NCBI GenBank assembly: GCA_032718475.1
Contig: JAUCBJ010008562.1
Coordinates: 62,001-126,000, forward strand
From: Nemertoderma westbladi
Taxonomy: Eukaryota; Xenacoelomorpha; Nemertodermatida; Nemertodermatidae
Direction: 5' to 3'
Length of the DNA stretch: 64,000 bases
Numbering within the stretch: position 1 is the stretch's first letter; every line of letters starts with the position of its first letter. Of this stretch, positions 50,546 to 60,476 are shown piece after piece. Position numbers and translations under genes: made by a program. The notes beneath the pieces were generated by a model. It ran no database searches, had not been told where the DNA came from, and saw nothing but the letters and a program-made list of their open reading frames with translations.

Positions 50546-51326
50546 CACTACTATGTTATGGGTACCCACGTTTTAAACAAATTTTTTCATATGAAAATGG
50601 CTTTTATTATGAGGTTTTTTGTTCTAGAACAAATATTTAACTTTCTGCCAGTACGATGGTAGCTAGTAATTTTGATTTTGTGTTAGCTAATACTTTTTAT
50701 TAGCTAGTGAAAAAAATTATAATTGAAAAATTGAAAAAAAATTTGACCAACTTTTTTCTTGTAAAAATGTATTTTATTATGACGTTTTTTTTATCTAGAA
50801 CAAATATTTGTTGAAAATTTGTTTAAAATGTTTGACCTTCTGGCAGTAAGATGGTAGCTAGTACTTTTGATTTTGTGTTAGCTAGTACTATTTATTAGCT
50901 AGTAAATGTAAGATATACCGGTAATTTAATTCTCAATTATATATTTGCATGGAATAATTTAAGAGTCATAGTGTAGCTAGTAATTTTTATTTGATAGTCA
51001 ACGTAGCTAGTAATTATTCACTAGCTAGTTTGTTATATTTTATACAAAATATAGGCAGATGTCAAAATAGAGATAGATAGAGAATAGAGAAATGTCTACC
51101 ATAATAAAAGATAATAGCTAACCTCTGTTTTCTAAAACTAGTAGCTACTGTTTTAAAAACAGTAGCTACCTAAAAGAAATCACTAGCTACCATAAAAAAA
51201 ACAATAGCTAGCGTCTAACAGAAGATGACATTAATGTTCTACTGTAAAACAAAAAAAACTCAAGATAATAGCCATTAACATTGCCAAATAAATGGTCAAA
51301 AAGCGGGTACCCATAACATAGTAGTG
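50546..51326. mobile_element. CACTA-like non-autonomous element, 781 bp
   Basis: Terminal inverted repeats start CACTACTATG and share 22 bp without mismatch (50546-50567 and 51305-51326). CACTA...TAGTG ends are the mark of the EnSpm/CACTA class. Inside are many TAGCTAGT motifs and a diverged direct repeat of about 168 bp (near 50602 and 50770), like the subterminal repeats of that class. No coding frame. The expected 3-bp target duplication is not seen (CAA left, CCT right). Confidence 0.7.
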
Positions 51327-51509
51327 CCTCGGTGAATAGCTATTAATAACCAGTAAGGCCTAGCTATATTATTATAACATGGCGCCAAACGACACCATAA
51401 ATATAAGCTAACTTAGTTATAACATAATTTATGTCATTTTTACATTTATTTATACAGCAACTAATATAGTTTGTGCAGTTTCTATCACTTATAATGTATA
51501 TGTACAATC

Positions 51510-51745
51510 ATTTCGAAATGTTAAAATTTTGGAATAAAATTACAGTACATACATACTTGTTGCAAAGTACTTAACAGTGTTCTGATCCTCGTGGCTTTAT
51601 TTTCACTCACTCACTAACGTTCGTTCGTGTAAAAAAGCCACCCGGATCATCACACTGTAAAGTGCTACTTTACACATAAGTATGTAAATAGTTATTGCTA
51701 CAAGTATGTATGTAGTTTTATTTCAAAATTTTAACATTACGAAAT
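51510..51745. repeat. Foldback (inverted repeat)
   Basis: The left arm from ATTTCGAAATGTTAAAATTT (51510) and the right arm ending at 51745 are imperfect reverse complements. The similarity continues inward through ACATACATACTTGT-type and GTGGCTTT/AAGCCAC motifs to a short centre near 51620. No coding frame. The LINE tail begins directly after the right arm. Confidence 0.8.
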
Positions 51746-52303
51746 AGATAGATAGATTTATTTATACATTATGTAAAAACAATAACAAATACACCAAACA
51801 ATGTACCGGTATAAAGGTATTATCCAACATAACATATAGGATTACCCCTAAAGCTTTGCAGCTTATTTCCAAGGGGGTCCTTTATGTTACTTGGTTACAA
51901 ATACAATATTACACTACGCTAACCTAAAACCAATATAAAACGTAATTACACTATGTACATGTACAACTTTACCGAGAGCATGACAATGTCCGACTCAACG
52001 ATAAAGATGTAATGTACAGAACAATTTAATATAAAACGTAATTCCAGTATAAATAGTAAATAATTAATAAACTAATATCTTACTGTAGGACTATTGTACC
52101 TATTTTACATTGCACTCGGAGGTGAGATTTAACTGCAGATTTAAAAGAATGTTGATTATCTAGGTTTTTAATTTCATTAGGCAGAGCGTTCCAATTTTTA
52201 ATGCCGTTAAAAAAGAAAGTATCAGATTCAAAGGATTTATAATTCGGGAGGTAGAAGTTTGAAGCACTAGCTCTGGTACTGTAAGAGTGTGTATCGCGTA
52301 CTC
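51746..52303 (-). pseudogene. LINE 3' end: RT C-terminus, 3' UTR and tail
   Basis: On the minus strand 52303-52090 encodes a LINE RT C-terminal end (SYSTRAS, FFFNGIKNWNALP, SFKSAVKSHL). It is followed by about 350 bp of UTR, with CCCCCTTGGAAATAAGCTGC near 51885, and ends in a (TCTA)n-type tail at 51746-51760. This is the 3' piece of the LINE whose other part is at 58199-58545; the Gypsy C element separates them. CR1/Jockey-like ends of this kind are common in invertebrates. Confidence 0.85.
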
Positions 52304-52701
52304 TGCGCCAGACCTTGGGTCTAGCATTGTGTTTTCCACAGCCCCGAGACTGTGACCTAACGAGAGTTCCCCTTAGCAGTGACCAACCGACCCAGACTGT
52401 ATCACACCTACCGGTAGCCGATCAGTCAGTCAGTCGGATCACAGGCTGCTCCGGGGTAGCGCTTGGCCAGGCCTTACCGTCTTACTGTACCGCACCTACC
52501 GGCTGACTGGTAGCCGCTTCAACCTGCCTGGTTAGCCTCGCCTTACCCCACCTATTGTACGGCCTGATTGTATTGCCCCAGTTCGTGTATATTATTATAT
52601 ACTACTTATTGCTGTACTATATTATATCGATACCCGCTGGATATTACTCGAGGTGTTTTCCCGTATCTACACCATACACCCTACTTCTCACCACTCTGGC
52701 G
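52304..52701 (+). repeat. 5' LTR of element C
   Basis: Begins TGCGCCAGACC (boundary uncertain by two bases) and ends CACTCTGGCG. It matches 57801-58198 over its full length. Confidence 0.95.
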
Positions 52702-52712
52702 TGGTGGCAGCG
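52702..52712 (+). promoter_or_regulatory. Primer-binding site of element C
   Basis: TGGTGGCAGCG follows the LTR without a gap. It is complementary to a tRNA 3' end finishing CACCA. The tRNA is not identified. Confidence 0.8.
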
Positions 52713-52812
52713 TTTGTGATTATTCCCACACCCCATTCACACGAGTTTATAAACCAGAAACCTATCCAGCACCTAGGCCTATAACCGAAGTACACAGCCT
52801 ATTTATGCTGTT

Positions 52813-53595
52813 ATGGCTACCTTCAAAACGCCGCGCCTCCAACCAGTAACTAAGTCAGAGACCCTGACTTCATTTGAGGCCTGGCGACAGACTCTTCAAT
52901 ACAGCCTAGCCTTAGATTCCGAATTTGCACGATTTTCAACAACAACTCTCCGATGGCTACCAGCCTCCCGAGCAGCGCCTACACGCGGTCTCATAGACGA
53001 CCCAGACAATGTACCCGCCGCTCGCCGTCGTACCGCAGTCCAGCAGGTCGCAGCCTTGAAGCTTATGCTTGGGCAAATAGCCAACTACGCACCGGTCATT
53101 TCTCGTGCGGCTATTGTCCGTTCCGCCACCTCCTTACAATTTGTGTGGCAAGCCCTTCGCGCCCACTTTGGCTTCCAGTCATCTGGGTCCCACTTCCTCG
53201 ACTTTGCCACCATTTCCCAAGAACATGAAGAACGCCCAGAGGACTTATTCCAACGCCTCGCAGCCTTCCTAGATGACAACCTGCTCACATGCGATTCTGG
53301 TATTCAACACATGGGTGCAGCCGTTGCCCACGACGAAGAAATGTCGCCCTCCTTGGAGAATCTTCTCACGTTAACCTGGCTGCGTCTCCTCCACCCAGAC
53401 CTTCCCCGCTTGGTTCAGCAGCGGTACGGAACCGAACTCCGGAACCGTACTCTGGCAACCATTAAACCGGAAATCAGCCAGGCCCTCCCATCCCTTATGG
53501 AGGAGTTGAACACTGCCGCCGATGTGTGCACTTTCCGTACTACAACCTCGAGGTACCCGCCACGCCGCCCTGTTAACCGGCCAACCCAGAGTTGA
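52813..53595 (+). CDS. gag: Element C Gag
   Basis: The 260-codon frame starts with ATG at 52813, about 110 bp after the LTR. It reads [31 protein letters not shown] and [14 protein letters not shown]. This is the Gag of a Gypsy-type family I know from cnidarian, mollusc and similar genomes. One TGA at 53593-53595 ends it; the same frame continues through a zinc finger to 53871, so the stop is a nonsense change or possible readthrough. It forms the particle shell. Confidence 0.85.
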   Translation: MATFKTPRLQPVTKSETLTSFEAWRQTLQYSLALDSEFARFSTTTLRWLPASRAAPTRGLIDDPDNVPAARRRTAVQQVAALKLMLGQIANYAPVISRAAIVRSATSLQFVWQALRAHFGFQSSGSHFLDFATISQEHEERPEDLFQRLAAFLDDNLLTCDSGIQHMGAAVAHDEEMSPSLENLLTLTWLRLLHPDLPRLVQQRYGTELRNRTLATIKPEISQALPSLMEELNTAADVCTFRTTTSRYPPRRPVNRPTQS

Positions 53596-53871
53596 TCCAT
53601 TCCTCACCCAATTAAAGTTTGCCCACTGTGCTCACAGGCTAAACGTACCGAGGTGGACCACTTCTTGAGCACATGCCACTTCCTTCCGGAACAGGACCGC
53701 CGCTTCCTAGTCCACACCAACATTGTTGACATTCAGGATGAAGCTGAAGTCAGTAATGGTTTCGCCAATATCATCAGCGATGATTCCAAGGAAGGTACCA
53801 ATGATGACTATACCCATCCTTCTTCACACCGCGTATCAGTCATCCGTTCGCCCATCCTCCATGCCAACTAA
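53596..53871 (+). CDS. gag: Element C zinc finger and linker
   Basis: Same frame as Gag after the TGA. CPLCSQAKRTEVDHFLSTC (from 53620) is a CX2C...HX4C finger typical of this family, followed by LPEQDRRFL and an acidic linker. It binds nucleic acid in the family. Confidence 0.8.
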   Translation, partial: SIPHPIKVCPLCSQAKRTEVDHFLSTCHFLPEQDRRFLVHTNIVDIQDEAEVSNGFANIISDDSKEGTNDDYTHPSSHRVSVIRSPILHAN

Positions 53872-54609
53872 CGGTCCCAACCGTTAGTTATCCTTCTCGA
53901 TGCGGAGCTGAAGCCGACTTGATCCGTGAAACACTCACCCGTGAGCTGGGCGTTCCCATCACGCCCAGTACGTCACAACTGCCATCTCTTGCTGATGGAT
54001 CATCCACTCTACATGTCTGCGGAGAAACCCGCTTCGACCTTGCCCGTGGCAAACTGCACTTTAAGTTCTGTGGCCTTGTAGTCACCAACCTAGCATCACC
54101 CATAATCGGTGGTATGCCCTTCCTCCAAGGGAATGACATCTCAATTCACCCTGCACTTGGTCGTCTCACCTTCCGTGATGGTTCCCACAATGACTATACT
54201 CACACCCGCACCCGTAGTGTCTTCCTCACCTGTAGCCCGTGCGTCTGCCAACTCTGTTGTTGTATGGCCTGGAGAGCCACTCCACATCCCCCTTCCCCCA
54301 TCCATTGACCCACACACAGCAGTCCTCCTCACCCCGCATACACCTACTAAACCTTCCTGGTTCCATCCACAACTGGCCCAACCCAGTGCTGGTCACATCG
54401 ACCTCTATAACCAGTCACCAGATCCCATCATGGTCCCACGCCATGCTCACATTGCCTGTGTTACACCTGTTTGTGAACCCTCTGATTCTGAGCTCATCAC
54501 CGCTCCTATAACTCCACACCCTGGTTCCTGCTCCATCACCCCTAATCCACCACCCGCTACCTCTGATATCCAACTCGATCCCGACAACATACTTACGCCA
54601 TCAGAATGA
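53872..54609 (+). pseudogene. pol: Element C protease and connector
   Basis: A DA-G type aspartic protease active site lies at about 53898-53910, where a one-base deletion shifts the frame. The main protease body follows in 53919-54200, with SPIIGGMPFLQGNDISIHP. A second shift near 54190 moves the coding to 54109-54609, which has WPGEPLHIPLP and a Pro-rich connector. Not functional as read. Confidence 0.8.
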
Positions 54610-55790
54610 GGACGGTTCTCATCGATAATCGACTGCCATGCAATCGTCTTTTCTCATGTATACCCTGGATATAATGGAGCAGCCGGCCCCTTCGAAGCAA
54701 CAGTTAATATGGGTCCCACACTACCTCCCCAGTGAAAGGGCCGCGTCCCTCAGTATGGACGCAACCGGTTAGTTGAACTCCAAGAGCGGTTCGACGAGTT
54801 AGAGAGCCTCGGGGTCTTCGCAACCCCTGAACGAGCTGGTGCCAATATGGAATATCTCAGCCCCTCATTCCTTGTTGCCAAACCTAATGGAGGCACCCGC
54901 CTAGTCACTGCATTTAATGAAGTCGCCAAATATGCGAAACCCCAGCCATCCTTACTACCCAATGTTAATTCAACTCTCTCTTCCCTTGATCGATATAAAT
55001 ATCTTATTAAAACTGACTTAATAAGCGTGTTCTATCAGATACCTTTACACAAGGACTCATACAAGTTTTGTGGTGTCATCACCCCATTCCGTGGTGTCTG
55101 TGTCTACCTGAGATCAGCTATGAGCATGCCTGGCTCCGAGACAGCTCTAGAGGAGATCATGTCACGTGTCCTCGGTGACCTCCACGTGCATGGTGGAGTC
55201 ACTAAAATCGCCGACGATCTTTACTGTGGTGGCAATACCCTGGGCAACCTTGCTACTAATTTTGATAATATGTTGACAGCTCTGGAGCGATGTGATCTGC
55301 GGCTGTCTGCCCGCAAGACAGTCATATATCCTTCATCCACTACCATCCTTGGCTGGAAGTGGACTCAGGGTTCACTTTCCGCATCACCCCATGTTGTTTC
55401 TGCCCTCGCTATGTGCCCATCCCCTACTACAGTCCAGGCATTGCGCTCCTTTATTGGCTCATACATAGTTCTGTCACGAGTGTTACCACATTGCTCTGCC
55501 CTCATTGGCCCTCTCGAGTCACTCCTCACTGATAAACCCCTTGACCTTGTCTCTTGGACAGACTCCACATCCACAGCGTTCCGTCATTCACAAGCCGGCC
55601 TTAAGGATTGTCGTTCGATAGTTATCCCCCGACCATCCGATGAGCTGTTCATCGTAACTGACGCCGCATCAAATACTTCCGGCATTGGCGCAGTCTTATA
55701 TGCCAAACGTGACTCCCAACTACATGTTGCCGGGTATTTTTCAGCAAAGTTGCGTCAACACCAGCCAGCAGTCTTGGCTACCATGTGAGA
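54610..55790 (+). pseudogene. pol: Element C reverse transcriptase and RNase H start
   Basis: From about 54640 the RT reads SHVYPGYNGAAGPFEAT, is broken by one TGA near 54735, and then runs intact from 54740 to 55788. LIKTDLISVFYQIPL has the motif A Asp and KIADDLY the motif C box (ADDL rather than YxDD, usual in this family). LGWKWTQGSLSASPH forms the thumb. The RNase H starts with LFIVTDAASNTSGIGAVLY. The frame ends at a shift near 55785. Confidence 0.9.
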
Positions 55791-56170
55791 TAGAAGCCCT
55801 TGCAATCGCAGCTTCCGTACACCATTTTGTCCCCTACATAACATAGTCTACCATACCTGCCTGTGTTGTTACAGACAACAAACCCTGTGTTCAAGCCTAT
55901 AATAAACTCTCGCGCGGTGCCTACTCAATGAGCCCTCGACTCACCACGTTTCTTGCTACACTGAGTCAATACAGCATCACAGTATCGCACATCCAAGGCA
56001 AACGTAACCTGCCAGCTGACTTCCAGAGCCGACACACTCCTACCTGTCCCAACCGATCATGCCAGGTATGTGCATTTGTTGATGAGTTATGTCAGTCACC
56101 CCGCATACAGACCCTTAATATCCCTCCCGATGAAACAAAACCCTTGTATGCCACCCGCAGTGCGTGGCTT
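55790..56170 (+). pseudogene. pol: Element C RNase H remainder
   Basis: Another frame continues with PCEIEALAIAASV, one stop (TAG near 55844), VVTDNKPCVQAYNKL with an RNase H Asp, and HIQGKRNLPADFQSR with the last Asp. A CPNRSCQVC motif follows, a finger seen between RNase H and integrase in this family. Confidence 0.85.
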
Positions 56171-57260
56171 GCCACACAAGCTGAATGTGCTATGATCCGT
56201 ATCCTGTGTCCTGTGACTGTCGGGACGTCAAACGATACCTTGGTTGTGCTTCTGTTGCCAGCGATGGCCTCCTTGTCGTCCGCCGTCGCATTGCATTATC
56301 TTCCCCACGCGATCTCATTGTGGTACCATGTTCCGCCATACACGGATTAGTAACCTCACTCCATTTGGAGCTTCAGCACCCTCCTAAGGCCCAGTTACGT
56401 AAGGTCCTTGACCGTTCCTTTTGGGCCCTAGAACATGGTACAGCAGTAACTGCATGTGTCGACGCATGCCCCCAGTGCGTTTCTCTTAAGACCGCACCCC
56501 CACGTACCATTGCTCAGTCATCAGAGGAGCCCCCAACTGTCATCGGCATCTCCCTCGCTGCCGACGTCCTTGCCCAGCACCGTCAACACGTCCTCTTCAT
56601 CCGTGAAACAGTATGACAGTATGAAACAGAAACAGTATGAAACAGTGAAACAGTGAAACACCTTTTCTGCCGCTACTATCATCCCCGATGAGACCCAGTT
56701 GACCCTCCGTGGTGCACTTATCGCGCTCTGCGTTCGCCTGGTACCCCTCTGCTGTGGTTCGCGTTGATCCCGCCTCTGGATTTAAGGCACTCTGCAATGA
56801 CAACATCCTCCTCTCCCACCAAATTCGTCTAGAATTAGGACGCCCAAAGAACCCAAATAAGAACCCCGTGGCTGAACACGGCATTCGCGAACTCGAAGGT
56901 GAACTCCTCCGTTTATACCCTTCTGGTGGTCCCTGCTCCAGCGTTGCACTCGCAATTGCTATTCCCAATCTCAACCGGCGCCTCCGTCACAGTGGACTAT
57001 CAGCTCGCAAATTCCTACACCAATGCGACCAATTTACTGGTGACCAACTGCCTCTGGATGATGCTGCACTCATCCGCCGTCAACAACACTACCGCGCCGA
57101 TAATCATTCAGCCAGCACAAAGTCAAAGTGTTGTCTCCCTTCAATGTTGCAGCCACACGCCCCTATACAAGTTGGTGACTTAGTCCACCTGTACGGCGAT
57201 GGATCGAAACTTCATAGCCGACCGCGTTATATTGTGTCCTCTGCTCCGACAGCTGGCTGA
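56171..57260 (+). pseudogene. pol: Element C integrase
   Basis: The H2C2 region includes RKVLDRSFWALEHGTAV and ACPQCVSL. The catalytic core shows LAADVLA (first Asp), then a 10-bp tandem-repeat insertion (56606-56660), a frame change, VDPASGF (second Asp) and NPVAEHGIRELEGEL (Glu). The core ends with VGDLVHLYGDGSK, typical of this family. Two or three frame breaks make it non-functional as read. The tail to 57559 is Pro-rich. Confidence 0.85.
56606..56660 (+). repeat. TATGAAACAG short tandem repeat inside integrase
   Basis: GAAACAGTATGACAG, then TATGAAACAG and GTGAAACAG variants follow one another within 55 bp. It interrupts otherwise conserved integrase sequence. Confidence 0.85.
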
Positions 57261-57788
57261 ATGTTCGAAAGTTTATTGGCGCCCAACTCAGGGCCCAAAC
57301 GTATCGCGTCCCATGCTCCGAGTGCTATCTCGTGCCTCAATATAGGGCGTGCTCCAACCCCCCTGTGAGCGCATCGGAGTCCAGCGACGACGATTTACCA
57401 TTGCCTCCATGCCGTGGAGCACCCCGCGATCTACCAGCCCTCGGCACCCCTGGTGTTATCCCCACTACGGAGCCTCCTGCGCCACAACCACTACCTGCGG
57501 TAACTTACTACCCCACTCGCGCACACCGGCCTCCTTTACGTTATGGATATGATACCTAACTGTGAACTAATGGCATTCTGAGCTACCCTCCGTAGACTGA
57601 AAACGCACGCTCAGTACCCGCTTTATATTGCTTATAACTGCGTTTCATTTTATCACTCAAGTTGTTATTACTTGTGTCCTGCATACTCAGTACATAAATG
57701 TCGCCTTTTCTGACTCTTTGAAACTGAAAGTTTTTTTAGTTAATCTGTGTGTACCTACTACGTGATTTAGGTGTCTGACAAAATGGCA

Positions 57789-57800
57789 AGTGAAAGAGGT
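57789..57800 (+). promoter_or_regulatory. Polypurine tract of element C
   Basis: AAGTGAAAGAGG lies just before the 3' LTR. Confidence 0.7.
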
Positions 57801-58198
57801 TGCGCCAGACCTTGGGTCTAGCATTGTGTTTCCCACAGCCCCGAGACTGGGACCTAACGAGAGTTCCCCTTAGCAGTGACCAACAGACCCCGACTGTATC
57901 ACACCTACCGGTAGCCGATCAGTCAGTCAGTCGGATCACAGGCTGCTCCGGGGTAGCGCTTGGCCAGGCCTTACCGTCTTACTGTACCGCACCTACCGGC
58001 TGACCGGTAGCCGCTTCAACCTGCCTGGTTAGCCTCGCCTTACCCCACCTATTGTATGGCCTGATTGTATTGCCCCAGTTCGTGTATATTATTATATACT
58101 GCTTATTGCTGTATTATATTATATCGATACCCGCTGGATATTACTCGAGGTGTTTTCCCGTATCTACACCATACACCCTCCTTCTCACCACTCTGGCG
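57801..58198 (+). repeat. 3' LTR of element C
   Basis: 398 bp, same ends as the 5' LTR. The differences seen are mostly transitions, so the insertion is fairly recent but older than Gypsy element A. Confidence 0.95.
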
Positions 58199-58545
58199 CT
58201 GTTGAATTTTTGTTTTAGGTAATTGGGACATTTACCATTATACACTTTATGCACATGGTTAAGGCGTAGCTGCTTAACTCTACTATCTAAGTTAAGTAGT
58301 CCAGATTCAGAAAAGTCATATGGAGTTATCTGGACTACTTTATTCTGAGCTACTTGTAATTTACATTTAAGCTGTTTGGTTAAGCCTTCATACCAAGAAG
58401 AGCATGCATAGTCCATGTGACACTGTTTTAAAGAAGAGCAAAGTAATCTGCGGGAGTCGGTGTTTAAACTATTTTTATTTCTGTATAGAAACCTAATCCT
58501 ACTGTTGATTGTATATAATATTATAAGAGATAGAAACTGCACAAA
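58199..58545 (-). pseudogene. LINE RT C-terminal region, upstream piece
   Basis: The minus-strand frame reads SRIRFLYRNKN, LLCSSLKQCHMDYACSSWYEG and HKVYNGKCPNYLKQKF, the C-terminal part of CR1/Jockey-like RTs. It stops at the edge of element C and continues at 52303. RT motifs A-C are absent, so this is a 5'-truncated copy. Confidence 0.88.
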
Positions 58546-58863
58546 TTATATTAGTTGCTGTTTAAATAAATGTAAAAATGACATAAATAATGTTATAAAT
58601 AAGTTAGCTTATATTTATGGTGGCGTGTGGAGCCATGGTATAATAATATAGCTAGGCCCTACTGGTACCTACTGCTACTGTAATAAAACATTGATATTAA
58701 GATAGACTCGCGTTCTTATACTGATCACGATAAAACTCGTTAAAAATCATTCTCGCATACGCAACTATCATTTTTTGTGTTTGTCTGGTGGGTCGAAAAA
58801 ACAAGCAGGATAAAGTTTCAAACGGGAAAAATCTAATTAGATTGGATAATACAATATTTTTGT
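58546..58863. other. AT-rich spacer, no gene
   Basis: Sequence above the LINE truncation point. No coding frame or repeat was recognised. Confidence 0.4.
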
Positions 58864-59130
58864 GTGTCATATCCGTGATCAGCATCCCAGAAAACCCACA
58901 ATGTCATAAAATCAGGTTGATTTGGTAATGATTTTTGATTATCAAATTTGTGCTATTTGTATTTTTCTTGCCGCACATTGACACATTTCCAAAAAATCCG
59001 TAATCAAGGTAAGGTACTTTTCAGTGTCATATTTGTGATCAGCATCCCAAAAACCCAAATGGTTAGAAAATCAATTTGACTTCGTGGTGATTTTTTATTA
59101 TCATGTTTACAACTTGTTTTTTTCGTGCTC
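58864..59130. repeat. Diverged tandem duplication, 160-bp period
   Basis: GTGTCATATYYGTGATCAGC begins at 58864 and 59024. Both units continue with CATCCCARAAAACCCA, AAATCA and GTGATTTTT-type segments. Similar GTGATCAGC satellites are common in invertebrate genomes. Confidence 0.75.
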
Positions 59131-59175
59131 CATCCAGGTCGGGGCACAAATAACTGAATAATAACTAATATAACA

Positions 59176-59406
59176 TACAGTCGGCCGAGGCAGGATGCGA
59201 CCCGATGGTTGCACCTCTTTTGATAGCTGCTACCCGAGGTTATGTGTGGGCGCTACTCTTATCCAAAGATTTGCTCCCAGTTTTTTTTAACTGGAACTCA
59301 TTTTATCGACCCCAATGGATGAAAGGCTGACTGGAACCTGGCTGGGTTGAACCTACAACCAATAGATTGCAGACCTGGCGCTTAGCCAACTGAGCTACCC
59401 CGCCGT
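59176..59406 (-). mobile_element. tRNA-derived SINE with perfect 14-bp target duplication
   Basis: On the minus strand it opens GGCGGGGTAGCTCAGTTGG (A box) and has GGTTGTAGGTTCAACCC (B box) about 50 bp later, the RNA polymerase III promoter of a tRNA. A body with GGTCGATAAAATGAGTTCC follows, a motif shared by invertebrate SINEs. The direct repeat TAACTAATATAACA flanks it at 59162-59175 and 59407-59420. The intact boxes and perfect duplication suggest a recent insertion. Confidence 0.88.
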
Positions 59407-59420
59407 TAACTAATATAACA

Positions 59421-60420
59421 ACATACCTATGTTGTTATATTACACAACTCTTAGAAATGTTTGATGTAGGACTATGTTTGGGTAGATCTTCCCAATGAAA
59501 TCAGCACATTCTAAAACTTCAGTAGCCAAACTGTACGGCCAAATTACAACTTTTGGCTTTTTGAAAATTTCAAACTACTTGCACTTTTGCTCTTTTACTA
59601 TATTAAAAATTGAAAATTTTGCATCAAATCTTGCTTTCGATTACTAATAATGAATTCAACAAACCAAAAAAACATAGTATGTTTAATGGTTATACCGAAG
59701 TCTTTGAATGGTGATATATTTTTTGTAATTTTATCAATTCCAAGAGGTGTTGATATGGTATGGGTGGAAGGAATGCATCATATCACAAAACTATTACATT
59801 TTTATTTGTTTCATCTGAAAGAGGACATGATCGACATCATGTCCTTCATGGGTTTTCATGATCAGTGATTATATTTCCGATGTTAGTTTTTACTTTTGGT
59901 GAAATATATTCTCTCTGTCTGCCAGTTGTACTGTATATGTGCAAGATAGACAAAGTGGTAGACGGAAAGACAGCGATAACTTGAGAACTAAAAAAGTCTT
60001 GCTTAGCCGTTTTATGTTCATGGAACCATCCCTTTACATTTTGCTTCAGATGAAATATAAACAAAATGTGATAATTTCACCCAAATCCATGGAGTGGATA
60101 CTCCACCCCCACCCCAACCCCCGAATTGAACTTTAGCAGGTTAAGGTAGGCAAAGGGTATCGTGTCCTGTCCGAGTACCATAACTATTTCTATATATGCT
60201 TATAAGTCGTTTTTTGTAGTCCAAAAATTTCTTTCAAGTAATTAATAATTTTGGAAAAATATAGGACCTACAGTAATAGATATTATTTCATTCTATGAAA
60301 TCTATAAATGTGTCCATTGAGGACCAGTTTAGGTACGGGAATTTTGGCTAATCAATTTCTAAGTTCGCTATAATCTAATTCCACCATTTAGATTATAGAA
60401 GTAGTGATGTGACAAACTTG
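59421..60420. other. Intergenic, no gene
   Basis: About 1 kb of AT-rich DNA upstream of the 512-codon gene. Two short frames (59650-59868 plus, 59846-60064 minus) lack any feature of a real gene. No repeat was recognised. Confidence 0.4.
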
Positions 60421-60424
60421 TTTC

Positions 60425-60432
60425 TATAAAAT
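60425..60432 (+). promoter_or_regulatory. TATA box of the 512-codon gene
   Basis: CTATAAAATAC lies about 50 bp before the ATG at 60477. A start site about 30 bp downstream would leave a leader of only about 20 nt. No CCAAT or GC box is obvious. Confidence 0.5.
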
Positions 60433-60476
60433 ACTTATACCCTATTAAAACCATTGGATTTCCTTCTGCCATTTTA

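Larger units (their letters stand above)
52304..58198 (+). mobile_element. Ty3/Gypsy-like element C, full structure, inserted in a LINE
   Basis: Two 398-bp LTRs (52304-52701 and 57801-58198) differ by about ten bases by eye. A primer-binding site and a polypurine tract lie directly inside them. Gag, zinc finger, protease, RT, RNase H and integrase follow in the normal Gypsy order, with several stops and frameshifts. LTR ends are CGCCAGA...TCTGGCG rather than TG...CA, and the two flanks share at most CTG. Removing the element and one CTG joins the LINE reading frame without a break. Confidence 0.92.
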
